Assembly (NCBI RefSeq): GCF_963576545.1
Contig: NW_026870573.1
Coordinates: 1-64,000, forward strand
Length of the DNA stretch: 64,000 bases
Direction: 5' to 3'
Origin: Limanda limanda
Taxonomy: Eukaryota > Chordata > Actinopteri > Pleuronectiformes > Pleuronectidae
The notes under the pieces were generated by a model, which searched no databases, had not been told where the DNA came from, and worked only from the letters and a program-made list of their open reading frames with translations. A program made the position numbers and the translations under genes. Positions 36,172 to 48,890 of the stretch are shown here, one piece after another; position 1 is the stretch's first letter; each line of letters opens with the position of its first letter.

Positions 36172-39100
36172 GATATTCTTGAATAACTTTTTTTGTGAAG
36201 GTCGGAGAGACTTGCAAGTAGGCTCTACCCCCACTAAATGGGGTAGCGCGCATCGATCGGTACCATCCTTGAGCTTCTCCGACTTTCGGAAGGGTTAGGG
36301 TTAGGGTTAGGGATGAAAGCACATAGGAGAAAGAGATATTCTTGAATAACTTTTTTTGTGAAGGTCGGAGAGACTTGGAAAGTGGTTGCATCTGGACTAA
36401 TTTGGGTCCTGCGGATCGATTGGTACCATCCCCGAGCTTGTACGACCTTCGGAAGAGGTCGACCGACGAAATTCCCCCAAATCTGAGGAGATATTCTTGA
36501 ATAACTTTTTTTGTGAAGGTCGGAGAAACTTGCAAGTAGGCTCTACCCCCACTAAATGGGGTAGCGCGCATCGATCGGTACCATCCTTGAGCTTCTCCGA
36601 CTTTCGGAAGGGTTAGGGTTAGGGTTAGGGATGAAAGCACATAGGAGAAAGAGATATTCTTGAATAACTTTTTTTGTGAAGGTCGGAGAGACTTGCAAGT
36701 AGGCTCTACCCCCACTAAATGGGGTAGCGCGCATCGATCGGTACCATCCTTGAGCTTCTCCGACTTTCGGAAGGGTTAGGGTTAGGGTTAGGGATGAAAG
36801 CACATAGGAGAAAGAGATATTCTTGAATAACTTTTTTTGTGAAGGTCGGAGAGACTTGCAAGTAGGCTCTACCCCCACTAAATGGGGTAGCGCGCATCGA
36901 TCGGTACCATCCTTGAGCTTCTCCGACTTTCGGAAGGGTTAGGGTTAGGGTTAGGGATGAAAGCACATAGGAGAAAGAGATATTCTTGAATAACTTTTTT
37001 TGTGAAGGTCGGAGAGACTTGCAAGTAGGCTCTACCCCCACTAAATGGGGTTGCGCGCATCGATCGGTACCATCCTTGAGCTTCTCCGACTTTCGGAAGG
37101 GTTAGGGTTAGGGTTAGGGATGAAAGCACATAGGAGAAAGAGATATTCTTGAATAACTTTTTTTGTGAAGGTCGGAGAGACTTGCAAGTAGGCTCTACCC
37201 CCACTAAATGGGGTAGCGCGCATCGATCGGTACCATCCTTGAGCTTCTCCGACTTTCGGAAGGGTTAGGGTTAGGGTTAGGGATGAAAGCACATAGGAGA
37301 AAGAGATATTCTTGAATAACTTTTTTTGTGAAGGTCGGAGAGACTTGCAAGTAGGCTCTACCCCCACTAAATGGGGTAGCGCGCATCGATCGGTACCATC
37401 CTTGAGCTTCTCCGACTTTCGGAAGGGTTAGGGTTAGGGTTAGGGATGAAAGCACATAGGAGAAAGAGATATTCTTGAATAACTTTTTTTGTGAAGGTCG
37501 GAGAGACTTGGAAAGTGGTTGCATCTGGACTAATTTGGGTCCTGCGGATCGATTGGTACCATCCCCGAGCTTGTACGACCTTCGGAAGAGGTCGACCGAC
37601 GAAATTCCCCCAAATCTGAGGAGATATTCTTGAATAACTTTTTTTGTGAAGGTCGGAGAAACTTGCAAGTAGGCTCTACCCCCACTAAATGGGGTAGCGC
37701 GCATCGATCGGTACCATCCTTGAGCTTCTCCGACTTTCGGAAGGGTTAGGGTTAGGGTTAGGGATGAAAGCACATAGGAGAAAGAGATATTCTTGAATAA
37801 CTTTTTTTGTGAAGGTCGGAGAGACTTGGAAAGTGGTTGCATCTGGACTAATTTGGGTCCTGCGGATCGATTGGTACCATCCCCGAGCTTGTACGACCTT
37901 CGGAAGAGGTCGACCGACGAAATTCCCCCAAATCTGAGGAGATATTCTTGAATAACTTTTTTTGTGAAGGTCGGAGAGACTTGAAAGTAGGCTCTACCCC
38001 CACTAAATGGGGTTGCGCGCATCGATCGGTACCAACCTTGAGCTTCTCCGACTTTCGGAAGGGTTAGGGTTAGGGTTAGGGATGAAAGCACATAGGAGAA
38101 AGAGATATTCTTGAATAACTTTTTTTGTGAAGGTCGGAGAGACTTGCAAGTAGGCTCTACCCCCACTAAATGGGGTAGCGCGCATCGATCGGTACCATCC
38201 TTGAGCTTCTCCGACTTTCGGAAGGGTTAGGGTTAGGGTTAGGGATGAAAGCACATAGGAGAAAGAGATATTCTTGAATAACTTTTTTTGTGAAGGTCGG
38301 AGAGACTTGGAAAGTGGTTGCATCTGGACTAATTTGGATCCTGCAGATCGATTGGTACCATCCCCGAGCTTGTACGACCTTCGGAAGAGGTCGACCGACG
38401 AAATTCCCTCAAATCTGAGGAGATATTCTTGAATAACTTTTTTTGTGAAGGTCGGAGAGACTTGCAAGTAGGCTCTACCCCCACTAAATGGGGTTGCGCG
38501 CATCGATCAGTACCATCCTTGAGCTTCTCCGACTTTCGGAAGGGTTAGGGTTAGGGTTAGGGATGAAAGCACATAGGAGAAAGAGATATTCTTGAATAAC
38601 TTTTTTTGTGAAGGTCGGAGAGACTTGCAAGTAGGCTCTACCCCCACTAAATGGGGTAGCGCGCATCGATCGGTACCATCCTTGAGCTTCTCCGACTTTC
38701 GGAAGGGTTAGGGTTAGGGTTAGGGATGAAAGCACATAGGAGAAAGAGATATTCTTGAATAACTTTTTTTGTGAAGGTCGGAGAGACTTGCAAGTAGGCT
38801 CTACCCCCACTAAATGGGGTAGCGCGCATCGATCGGTACCATCCTTGAGCTTCTCCGACTTTCGGAAGGGTTAGGGTTAGGGTTAGGGATGAAAGCACAT
38901 AGGAGAAAGAGATATTCTTGAATAACTTTTTTTGTGAAGGTCGGAGAGACTTGCAAGTAGGCTCTACCCCCACTAAATGGGGTAGCGCACATCGATCGGT
39001 ACCATCCTTGAGCTTCTCCGACTTTCGGAAGGGTTAGGGTTAGGGTTAGGGATGAAAGCACATAGGAGAAAGAGATATTCTTGAATAACTTTTTTTGTGA

Positions 39101-42100
39101 AGGTCGGAGAGACTTGAAAAGTGGTTGCATCTGGACTAATTTGGGTCCTGCGGATCGATTGGTACCATCCCCGAGCTTGTACGACCTTCGGAAGAGGTCG
39201 ACCGACGAAATTCCCCCAAATCTGAGGAGATATTCTTGAATAACTTTTTTTGTGAAGGTCGGAGAGACTTGCAAGTAGGCTCTACCCCCACTAAATGGGG
39301 TAGCGCGCATCGATCGGTACCATCCTTGAGCTTCTCCGACTTTCGGAAGGGTTAGGGTTAGGGTTAGGGATGAAAGCACATAGGAGAAAGAGATATTCTT
39401 GAATAACTTTTTTTGTGAAGGTCGGAGAGACTTGCAAGTAGGCTCTACCCCCACTAAATGGGGTAGCGCGCATCGATCGGTACCATCCTTGAGCTTCTCC
39501 GACTTTCGGAAGGGTTAGGGTTAGGGTTAGGGATGAAAGCACATAGGAGAAAGAGATATTCTTGAATAACTTTTTTTGTGAAGGTCGGAGAGACTTGCAA
39601 GTAGGCTCTACCCCCACTAAATGGGGTTGCGCGCATCGATCGGTACCATCCTTGAGCTTCTCCGACTTTCGGAAGGGTTAGGGTTAGGGATGAAAGCACA
39701 TAGGAGAAAGAGATATTCTTGAATAACTTTTTTTGTGAAGGTCGGAGAGACTTGCAAGTAGGCTCTACCCCCACTAAATGGGGTAGCGCGCATCGATCGG
39801 TACCATCCTTGAGCTTCTCCGACTTTCGGAAGGGTTAGGGTTAGGGTTAGGGATGAAAGCACATAGGAGAAAGAGATATTCTTGAATAACTTTTTTTGTG
39901 AAGGTCGGAGAGACTTGCAAGTAGGCTCTACCCCCACTAAATGGGGTAGCGCGCATCGATCGGTACCATCCTTGAGCTTCTCCGACTTTCGGAAGGGTTA
40001 GGGTTAGGGTTAGGGATGAAAGCACATAGGAGAAAGAGATATTCTTGAATAACTTTTTTTGTGAAGGTCGGAGAGACTTGCAAGTAGGCTCTACCCCCAC
40101 TAAATGGGGTAGCGCGCATCGATCGGTACCATCCTTGAGCTTCTCCGACTTTCGGAAGGGTTAGGGTTAGGGTTAGGGATGAAAGCACATAGGAGAAAGA
40201 GATATTCTTGAATAACTTTTTTTGTGAAGGTCGGAGAGACTTGCAAGTAGGCTCTACCCCCACTAAATGGGGTAGCGCACATCGATCGGTACCATCCTTG
40301 AGCTTCTCCGACTTTCGGAAGGGTTAGGGTTAGGGTTAGGGATGAAAGCACATAGGAGAAAGAGATATTCTTGAATAACTTTTTTTGTGAAGGTCGGAGA
40401 GACTTGCAAGTAGGCTCTACCCCCACTAAATGGGGTAGCGCGCATCGATCGGTACCATCCTTGAGCTTCTCCGACTTTCGGAAGGGTTAGGGTTAGGGTT
40501 AGGGATGAAAGCACATAGGAGAAAGAGATATTCTTGAATAACTTTTTTTGTGAAGGTCGGAGAGACTTGAAAAGTGGTTGCATCTGGACTAATTTGGGTC
40601 CTGCGGATCGATTGGTACCATCCCCGAGCTTGTACGACCTTCGGAAGAGGTCGACCGACGAAATTCCCCCAAATCTGAGGAGATATTCTTGAATAACTTT
40701 TTTTGTGAAGGTCGGAGAGACTTGCAAGTAGGCTCTACCCCCACTAAATGGGGTAGCGCGCATCGATCGGTACCATCCTTGAGCTTCTCCGACTTTCGGA
40801 AGGGTTAGGGTTAGGGTTAGGGATGAAAGCACATAGGAGAAAGAGATATTCTTGAATAACTTTTTTTGTGAAGGTCGGAGAGACTTGGAAAGTGGTTGCA
40901 TCTGGACTAATTTGGGTCCTGCGGATCGATTGGTACCATCCCCGAGCTTGTACGACCTTCGGAAGAGGTCGACCGACGAAATTCCCCCAAATCTGAGGAG
41001 ATATTCTTGAATAACTTTTTTTGTGAAGGTCGGAGAGACTTGCAAGTAGGCTCTACCCCCACTAAATGGGGTTGCGCGCATCGATCGGTACCATCCTTGA
41101 GCTTCTCCGACTTTCGGAAGGGTTAGGGTTAGGGTTAGGGATGAAAGCACATAGGAGAAAGAGATATTCTTGAATAACTTTTTTTGTGAAGGTCGGAGAG
41201 ACTTGCAAGTAGGCTCTACCCCCACTAAATGGGGTAGCGCACATCGATCGGTACCATCCTTGAGCTTCTCCGACTTTCGGAAGGGTTAGGGTTAGGGTTA
41301 GGGATGAAAGCACATAGGAGAAAGAGATATTCTTGAATAACTTTTTTTGTGAAGGTCGGAGAGACTTGGAAAGTGGTTGCATCTGGACTAATTTGGGTCC
41401 TGCGGATCGATTGGTACCATCCCCGAGCTTGTACGACCTTCGGAAGAGGTCGACCGACGAAATTCCCCCAAATCTGAGGAGATATTCTTGAATAACTTTT
41501 TTTGTGAAGGTCGGAGAGACTTGCAAGTAGGCTCTACCCCCACTAAATGGGGTTGCGCGCATCGATCAGTACCATCCTTGAGCTTCTCCGACTTTCGGAA
41601 GGGTTAGGGTTAGGGTTAGGGATGAAAGCACATAGGAGAAAGAGATATTCTTGAATAACTTTTTTTGTGAAGGTCGGAGAGACTTGCAAGTAGGCTCTAC
41701 CCCCACTAAATGGGGTAGCGCGCATCGATCGGTACCATCCTTGAGCTTCTCCGACTTTCGGAAGGGTTAGGGTTAGGGTTAGGGATGAAAGCACATAGGA
41801 GAAAGAGATATTCTTGAATAACTTTTTTTGTGAAGGTCGGAGAGACTTGCAAGTAGGCTCTACCCCCACTAAATGGGGTAGCGCGCATCGATCGGTACCA
41901 TCCTTGAGCTTCTCCGACTTTCGGAAGGGTTAGGGTTAGGGTTAGGGATGAAAGCACATAGGAGAAAGAGATATTCTTGAATAACTTTTTTTGTGAAGGT
42001 CGGAGAGACTTGCAAGTAGGCTCTACCCCCACTAAATGGGGTAGCGCGCATCGATCGGTACCATCCTTAAGCTTCTCCGACTTTCGGAAGGGTTAGGGTT

Positions 42101-42450
42101 AGGGTTAGGGATGAAAGCACATAGGAGAAAGAGATATTCTTGAATAACTTTTTTTGTGAAGGTCGGAGAGACTTGGAAAGTGGTTGCATCTGGACTAATT
42201 TGGGTCCTGCGGATCGATTGGTACCATCCCCGAGCTTGTACGACCTTCGGAAGAGGTCGACCGACGAAATTCCCCCAAATCTGAGGAGATATTCTTGAAT
42301 AACTTTTTTTGTGAAGGTCGGAGAGACTTGCAAGTAGGCTCTACCCCCACTAAATGGGGTAGCGCGCATCGATCGGTACCATCCTTGAGCTTCTCCGACT
42401 TTCGGAAGGGTTAGGGTTAGGGTTAGGGATGAAAGCACATAGGAGAAAGA
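36172..42450 (+). repeat. 6,279-bp segment, long copy of a displaced duplication
   Basis: A-run lengths from B 36335 are 6, 1, 2, 4, 8, 1, 2, 4, 1. Variants shared with 43421-48890: GGATCCTGCAG and CCCTCAA in B 38267, TTGAAAGTAGG near 37984, TTGAAAAGTGG in B 39074 and 40527, and GCGCAC near 38990 and 41241. Offset to the copy is 7,249 bp before about 39,450 and 6,440 bp after about 40,260. The step is an 809-bp difference in the eight-A run, equal to four full A plus one 157-bp A. Confidence 0.88.
39555..39711 (+). repeat. Short A monomer (157 bp, two TTAGGG)
   Basis: Lies inside the 809 bp present in the long copy (36172-42450) and absent from the short copy. It is of the GGGGTT subtype. 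Confidence 0.93.
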
Positions 42451-43420
42451 GATATTCTTGAATAACTTTTTTTGTGAAGGTCGGAGAGACTTGGAAAGTG
42501 GTTGCATCTGGACTAATTTGGGTCCTGCGGATCGATTGGTACCATCCCCGAGCTTGTACGACCTTCGGAAGAGGTCGACCGACGAAATTCCCCCAAATCT
42601 GAGGAGATATTCTTGAATAACTTTTTTTGTGAAGGTCGGAGAAACTTGCAAGTAGGCTCTACCCCCACTAAATGGGGTAGCGCGCATCGATCGGTACCAT
42701 CCTTGAGCTTCTCCGACTTTCGGAAGGGTTAGGGTTAGGGTTAGGGATGAAAGCACATAGGAGAAAGAGATATTCTTGAATAACTTTTTTTGTGAAGGTC
42801 GGAGAGACTTGCAAGTAGGCTCTACCCCCACTAAATGGGGTAGCGCGCATCGATCGGTACCATCCTTGAGCTTCTCCGACTTTCGGAAGGGTTAGGGTTA
42901 GGGTTAGGGATGAAAGCACATAGGAGAAAGAGATATTCTTGAATAACTTTTTTTGTGAAGGTCGGAGAGACTTGCAAGTAGGCTCTACCCCCACTAAATG
43001 GGGTAGCGCGCATCGATCGGTACCATCCTTGAGCTTCTCCGACTTTCGGAAGGGTTAGGGTTAGGGTTAGGGATGAAAGCACATAGGAGAAAGAGATATT
43101 CTTGAATAACTTTTTTTGTGAAGGTCGGAGAGACTTGCAAGTAGGCTCTACCCCCACTAAATGGGGTTGCGCGCATCGATCGGTACCATCCTTGAGCTTC
43201 TCCGACTTTCGGAAGGGTTAGGGTTAGGGTTAGGGATGAAAGCACATAGGAGAAAGAGATATTCTTGAATAACTTTTTTTGTGAAGGTCGGAGAGACTTG
43301 CAAGTAGGCTCTACCCCCACTAAATGGGGTAGCGCGCATCGATCGGTACCATCCTTGAGCTTCTCCGACTTTCGGAAGGGTTAGGGTTAGGGTTAGGGAT
43401 GAAAGCACATAGGAGAAAGA
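42451..43420 (+). repeat. Spacer between the two large copies: B plus most of a six-A run
   Basis: B 42451 followed by A(GGAGAAACT), A, A, A(GGGGTT), A. With the next A it forms a 1,133-bp B+6A unit repeated directly at 43584-44716. Confidence 0.85.
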
Positions 43421-44716
43421 GATATTCTTGAATAACTTTTTTTGTGAAGGTCGGAGAGACTTGCAAGTAGGCTCTACCCCCACTAAATGGGGTAGCGCGC
43501 ATCGATCGGTACCATCCTTGAGCTTCTCCGACTTTCGGAAGGGTTAGGGTTAGGGTTAGGGATGAAAGCACATAGGAGAAAGAGATATTCTTGAATAACT
43601 TTTTTTGTGAAGGTCGGAGAGACTTGGAAAGTGGTTGCATCTGGACTAATTTGGGTCCTGCGGATCGATTGGTACCATCCCCGAGCTTGTACGACCTTCG
43701 GAAGAGGTCGACCGACGAAATTCCCCCAAATCTGAGGAGATATTCTTGAATAACTTTTTTTGTGAAGGTCGGAGAAACTTGCAAGTAGGCTCTACCCCCA
43801 CTAAATGGGGTAGCGCGCATCGATCGGTACCATCCTTGAGCTTCTCCGACTTTCGGAAGGGTTAGGGTTAGGGTTAGGGATGAAAGCACATAGGAGAAAG
43901 AGATATTCTTGAATAACTTTTTTTGTGAAGGTCGGAGAGACTTGCAAGTAGGCTCTACCCCCACTAAATGGGGTAGCGCGCATCGATCGGTACCATCCTT
44001 GAGCTTCTCCGACTTTCGGAAGGGTTAGGGTTAGGGTTAGGGATGAAAGCACATAGGAGAAAGAGATATTCTTGAATAACTTTTTTTGTGAAGGTCGGAG
44101 AGACTTGCAAGTAGGCTCTACCCCCACTAAATGGGGTAGCGCGCATCGATCGGTACCATCCTTGAGCTTCTCCGACTTTCGGAAGGGTTAGGGTTAGGGT
44201 TAGGGATGAAAGCACATAGGAGAAAGAGATATTCTTGAATAACTTTTTTTGTGAAGGTCGGAGAGACTTGCAAGTAGGCTCTACCCCCACTAAATGGGGT
44301 TGCGCGCATCGATCGGTACCATCCTTGAGCTTCTCCGACTTTCGGAAGGGTTAGGGTTAGGGTTAGGGATGAAAGCACATAGGAGAAAGAGATATTCTTG
44401 AATAACTTTTTTTGTGAAGGTCGGAGAGACTTGCAAGTAGGCTCTACCCCCACTAAATGGGGTAGCGCGCATCGATCGGTACCATCCTTGAGCTTCTCCG
44501 ACTTTCGGAAGGGTTAGGGTTAGGGTTAGGGATGAAAGCACATAGGAGAAAGAGATATTCTTGAATAACTTTTTTTGTGAAGGTCGGAGAGACTTGCAAG
44601 TAGGCTCTACCCCCACTAAATGGGGTAGCGCGCATCGATCGGTACCATCCTTGAGCTTCTCCGACTTTCGGAAGGGTTAGGGTTAGGGTTAGGGATGAAA
44701 GCACATAGGAGAAAGA
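42451..44716 (+). repeat. 1,133-bp B+6A unit, tandem pair
   Basis: B, A(GGAGAAACT), A, A, A(GGGGTT), A, A is repeated at 42451-43583 and 43584-44716. The same seven-monomer string with the same two marked A units also occurs at 8315-9447, 11698-12830, 34566-35698 and 36335-37467, six copies in all. Confidence 0.85.
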
Positions 44717-47700
44717 GATATTCTTGAATAACTTTTTTTGTGAAGGTCGGAGAGACTTGGAAAGTGGTTGCATCTGGACTAATTTGGGTCCTGCGGATCG
44801 ATTGGTACCATCCCCGAGCTTGTACGACCTTCGGAAGAGGTCGACCGACGAAATTCCCCCAAATCTGAGGAGATATTCTTGAATAACTTTTTTTGTGAAG
44901 GTCGGAGAAACTTGCAAGTAGGCTCTACCCCCACTAAATGGGGTAGCGCGCATCGATCGGTACCATCCTTGAGCTTCTCCGACTTTCGGAAGGGTTAGGG
45001 TTAGGGTTAGGGATGAAAGCACATAGGAGAAAGAGATATTCTTGAATAACTTTTTTTGTGAAGGTCGGAGAGACTTGGAAAGTGGTTGCATCTGGACTAA
45101 TTTGGGTCCTGCGGATCGATTGGTACCATCCCCGAGCTTGTACGACCTTCGGAAGAGGTCGACCGACGAAATTCCCCCAAATCTGAGGAGATATTCTTGA
45201 ATAACTTTTTTTGTGAAGGTCGGAGAGACTTGAAAGTAGGCTCTACCCCCACTAAATGGGGTTGCGCGCATCGATCGGTACCATCCTTGAGCTTCTCCGA
45301 CTTTCGGAAGGGTTAGGGTTAGGGTTAGGGATGAAAGCACATAGGAGAAAGAGATATTCTTGAATAACTTTTTTTGTGAAGGTCGGAGAGACTTGCAAGT
45401 AGGCTCTACCCCCACTAAATGGGGTAGCGCGCATCGATCGGTACCATCCTTGAGCTTCTCCGACTTTCGGAAGGGTTAGGGTTAGGGTTAGGGATGAAAG
45501 CACATAGGAGAAAGAGATATTCTTGAATAACTTTTTTTGTGAAGGTCGGAGAGACTTGGAAAGTGGTTGCATCTGGACTAATTTGGATCCTGCAGATCGA
45601 TTGGTACCATCCCCGAGCTTGTACGACCTTCGGAAGAGGTCGACCGACGAAATTCCCTCAAATCTGAGGAGATATTCTTGAATAACTTTTTTTGTGAAGG
45701 TCGGAGAGACTTGCAAGTAGGCTCTACCCCCACTAAATGGGGTTGCGCGCATCGATCAGTACCATCCTTGAGCTTCTCCGACTTTCGGAAGGGTTAGGGT
45801 TAGGGTTAGGGATGAAAGCACATAGGAGAAAGAGATATTCTTGAATAACTTTTTTTGTGAAGGTCGGAGAGACTTGCAAGTAGGCTCTACCCCCACTAAA
45901 TGGGGTAGCGCGCATCGATCGGTACCATCCTTGAGCTTCTCCGACTTTCGGAAGGGTTAGGGTTAGGGTTAGGGATGAAAGCACATAGGAGAAAGAGATA
46001 TTCTTGAATAACTTTTTTTGTGAAGGTCGGAGAGACTTGCAAGTAGGCTCTACCCCCACTAAATGGGGTAGCGCGCATCGATCGGTACCATCCTTGAGCT
46101 TCTCCGACTTTCGGAAGGGTTAGGGTTAGGGTTAGGGATGAAAGCACATAGGAGAAAGAGTTATTCTTGAATAACTTTTTTTGTGAAGGTCGGAGAGACT
46201 TGCAAGTAGGCTCTACCCCCACTAAATGGGGTAGCGCACATCGATCGGTACCATCCTTGAGCTTCTCCGACTTTCGGAAGGGTTAGGGTTAGGGTTAGGG
46301 ATGAAAGCACATAGGAGAAAGAGATATTCTTGAATAACTTTTTTTGTGAAGGTCGGAGAGACTTGAAAAGTGGTTGCATCTGGACTAATTTGGGTCCTGC
46401 GGATCGATTGGTACCATCCCCGAGCTTGTACGACCTTCGGAAGAGGTCGACCGACGAAATTCCCCCAAATCTGAGGAGATATTCTTGAATAACTTTTTTT
46501 GTGAAGGTCGGAGAGACTTGCAAGTAGGCTCTACCCCCACTAAATGGGGTAGCGCGCATCGATCGGTACCATCCTTGAGCTTCTCCGACTTTCGGAAGGG
46601 TTAGGGTTAGGGTTAGGGATGAAAGCACATAGGAGAAAGAGATATTCTTGAATAACTTTTTTTGTGAAGGTCGGAGAGACTTGCAAGTAGGCTCTACCCC
46701 CACTAAATGGGGTAGCGCGCATCGATCGGTACCATCCTTGAGCTTCTCCGACTTTCGGAAGGGTTAGGGTTAGGGTTAGGGATGAAAGCACATAGGAGAA
46801 AGAGATATTCTTGAATAACTTTTTTTGTGAAGGTCGGAGAGACTTGCAAGTAGGCTCTACCCCCACTAAATGGGGTAGCGCGCATCGATCGGTACCATCC
46901 TTGAGCTTCTCCGACTTTCGGAAGGGTTAGGGTTAGGGTTAGGGATGAAAGCACATAGGAGAAAGAGATATTCTTGAATAACTTTTTTTGTGAAGGTCGG
47001 AGAGACTTGAAAAGTGGTTGCATCTGGACTAATTTGGGTCCTGCGGATCGATTGGTACCATCCCCGAGCTTGTACGACCTTCGGAAGAGGTCGACCGACG
47101 AAATTCCCCCAAATCTGAGGAGATATTCTTGAATAACTTTTTTTGTGAAGGTCGGAGAGACTTGCAAGTAGGCTCTACCCCCACTAAATGGGGTAGCGCG
47201 CATCGATCGGTACCATCCTTGAGCTTCTCCGACTTTCGGAAGGGTTAGGGTTAGGGTTAGGGATGAAAGCACATAGGAGAAAGAGATATTCTTGAATAAC
47301 TTTTTTTGTGAAGGTCGGAGAGACTTGGAAAGTGGTTGCATCTGGACTAATTTGGGTCCTGCGGATCGATTGGTACCATCCCCGAGCTTGTACGACCTTC
47401 GGAAGAGGTCGACCGACGAAATTCCCCCAAATCTGAGGAGATATTCTTGAATAACTTTTTTTGTGAAGGTCGGAGAGACTTGCAAGTAGGCTCTACCCCC
47501 ACTAAATGGGGTTGCGCGCATCGATCGGTACCATCCTTGAGCTTCTCCGACTTTCGGAAGGGTTAGGGTTAGGGTTAGGGATGAAAGCACATAGGAGAAA
47601 GAGATATTCTTGAATAACTTTTTTTGTGAAGGTCGGAGAGACTTGCAAGTAGGCTCTACCCCCACTAAATGGGGTAGCGCACATCGATCGGTACCATCCT

Positions 47701-48890
47701 TGAGCTTCTCCGACTTTCGGAAGGGTTAGGGTTAGGGTTAGGGATGAAAGCACATAGGAGAAAGAGATATTCTTGAATAACTTTTTTTGTGAAGGTCGGA
47801 GAGACTTGGAAAGTGGTTGCATCTGGACTAATTTGGGTCCTGCGGATCGATTGGTACCATCCCCGAGCTTGTACGACCTTCGGAAGAGGTCGACCGACGA
47901 AATTCCCCCAAATCTGAGGAGATATTCTTGAATAACTTTTTTTGTGAAGGTCGGAGAGACTTGCAAGTAGGCTCTACCCCCACTAAATGGGGTTGCGCGC
48001 ATCGATCAGTACCATCCTTGAGCTTCTCCGACTTTCGGAAGGGTTAGGGTTAGGGTTAGGGATGAAAGCACATAGGAGAAAGAGATATTCTTGAATAACT
48101 TTTTTTGTGAAGGTCGGAGAGACTTGCAAGTAGGCTCTACCCCCACTAAATGGGGTAGCGCGCATCGATCGGTACCATCCTTGAGCTTCTCCGACTTTCG
48201 GAAGGGTTAGGGTTAGGGTTAGGGATGAAAGCACATAGGAGAAAGAGATATTCTTGAATAACTTTTTTTGTGAAGGTCGGAGAGACTTGCAAGTAGGCTC
48301 TACCCCCACTAAATGGGGTAGCGCGCATCGATCGGTACCATCCTTGAGCTTCTCCGACTTTCGGAAGGGTTAGGGTTAGGGTTAGGGATGAAAGCACATA
48401 GGAGAAAGAGATATTCTTGAATAACTTTTTTTGTGAAGGTCGGAGAGACTTGCAAGTAGGCTCTACCCCCACTAAATGGGGTAGCGCGCATCGATCGGTA
48501 CCATCCTTGAGCTTCTCCGACTTTCGGAAGGGTTAGGGTTAGGGTTAGGGATGAAAGCACATAGGAGAAAGAGATATTCTTGAATAACTTTTTTTGTGAA
48601 GGTCGGAGAGACTTGGAAAGTGGTTGCATCTGGACTAATTTGGGTCCTGCGGATCGATTGGTACCATCCCCGAGCTTGTACGACCTTCGGAAGAGGTCGA
48701 CCGACGAAATTCCCCCAAATCTGAGGAGATATTCTTGAATAACTTTTTTTGTGAAGGTCGGAGAGACTTGCAAGTAGGCTCTACCCCCACTAAATGGGGT
48801 AGCGCGCATCGATCGGTACCATCCTTGAGCTTCTCCGACTTTCGGAAGGGTTAGGGTTAGGGTTAGGGATGAAAGCACATAGGAGAAAGA
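43421..48890 (+). repeat. 5,470-bp segment, short copy of the displaced duplication
   Basis: Same order as 36172-42450 except that the eight-A run is three A here (46478-46966). Private change GAGTTATTC near 46161; it lacks the long copy's ACCAACC (near 38034) and CCTTAAGC (near 42069). Confidence 0.88.
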
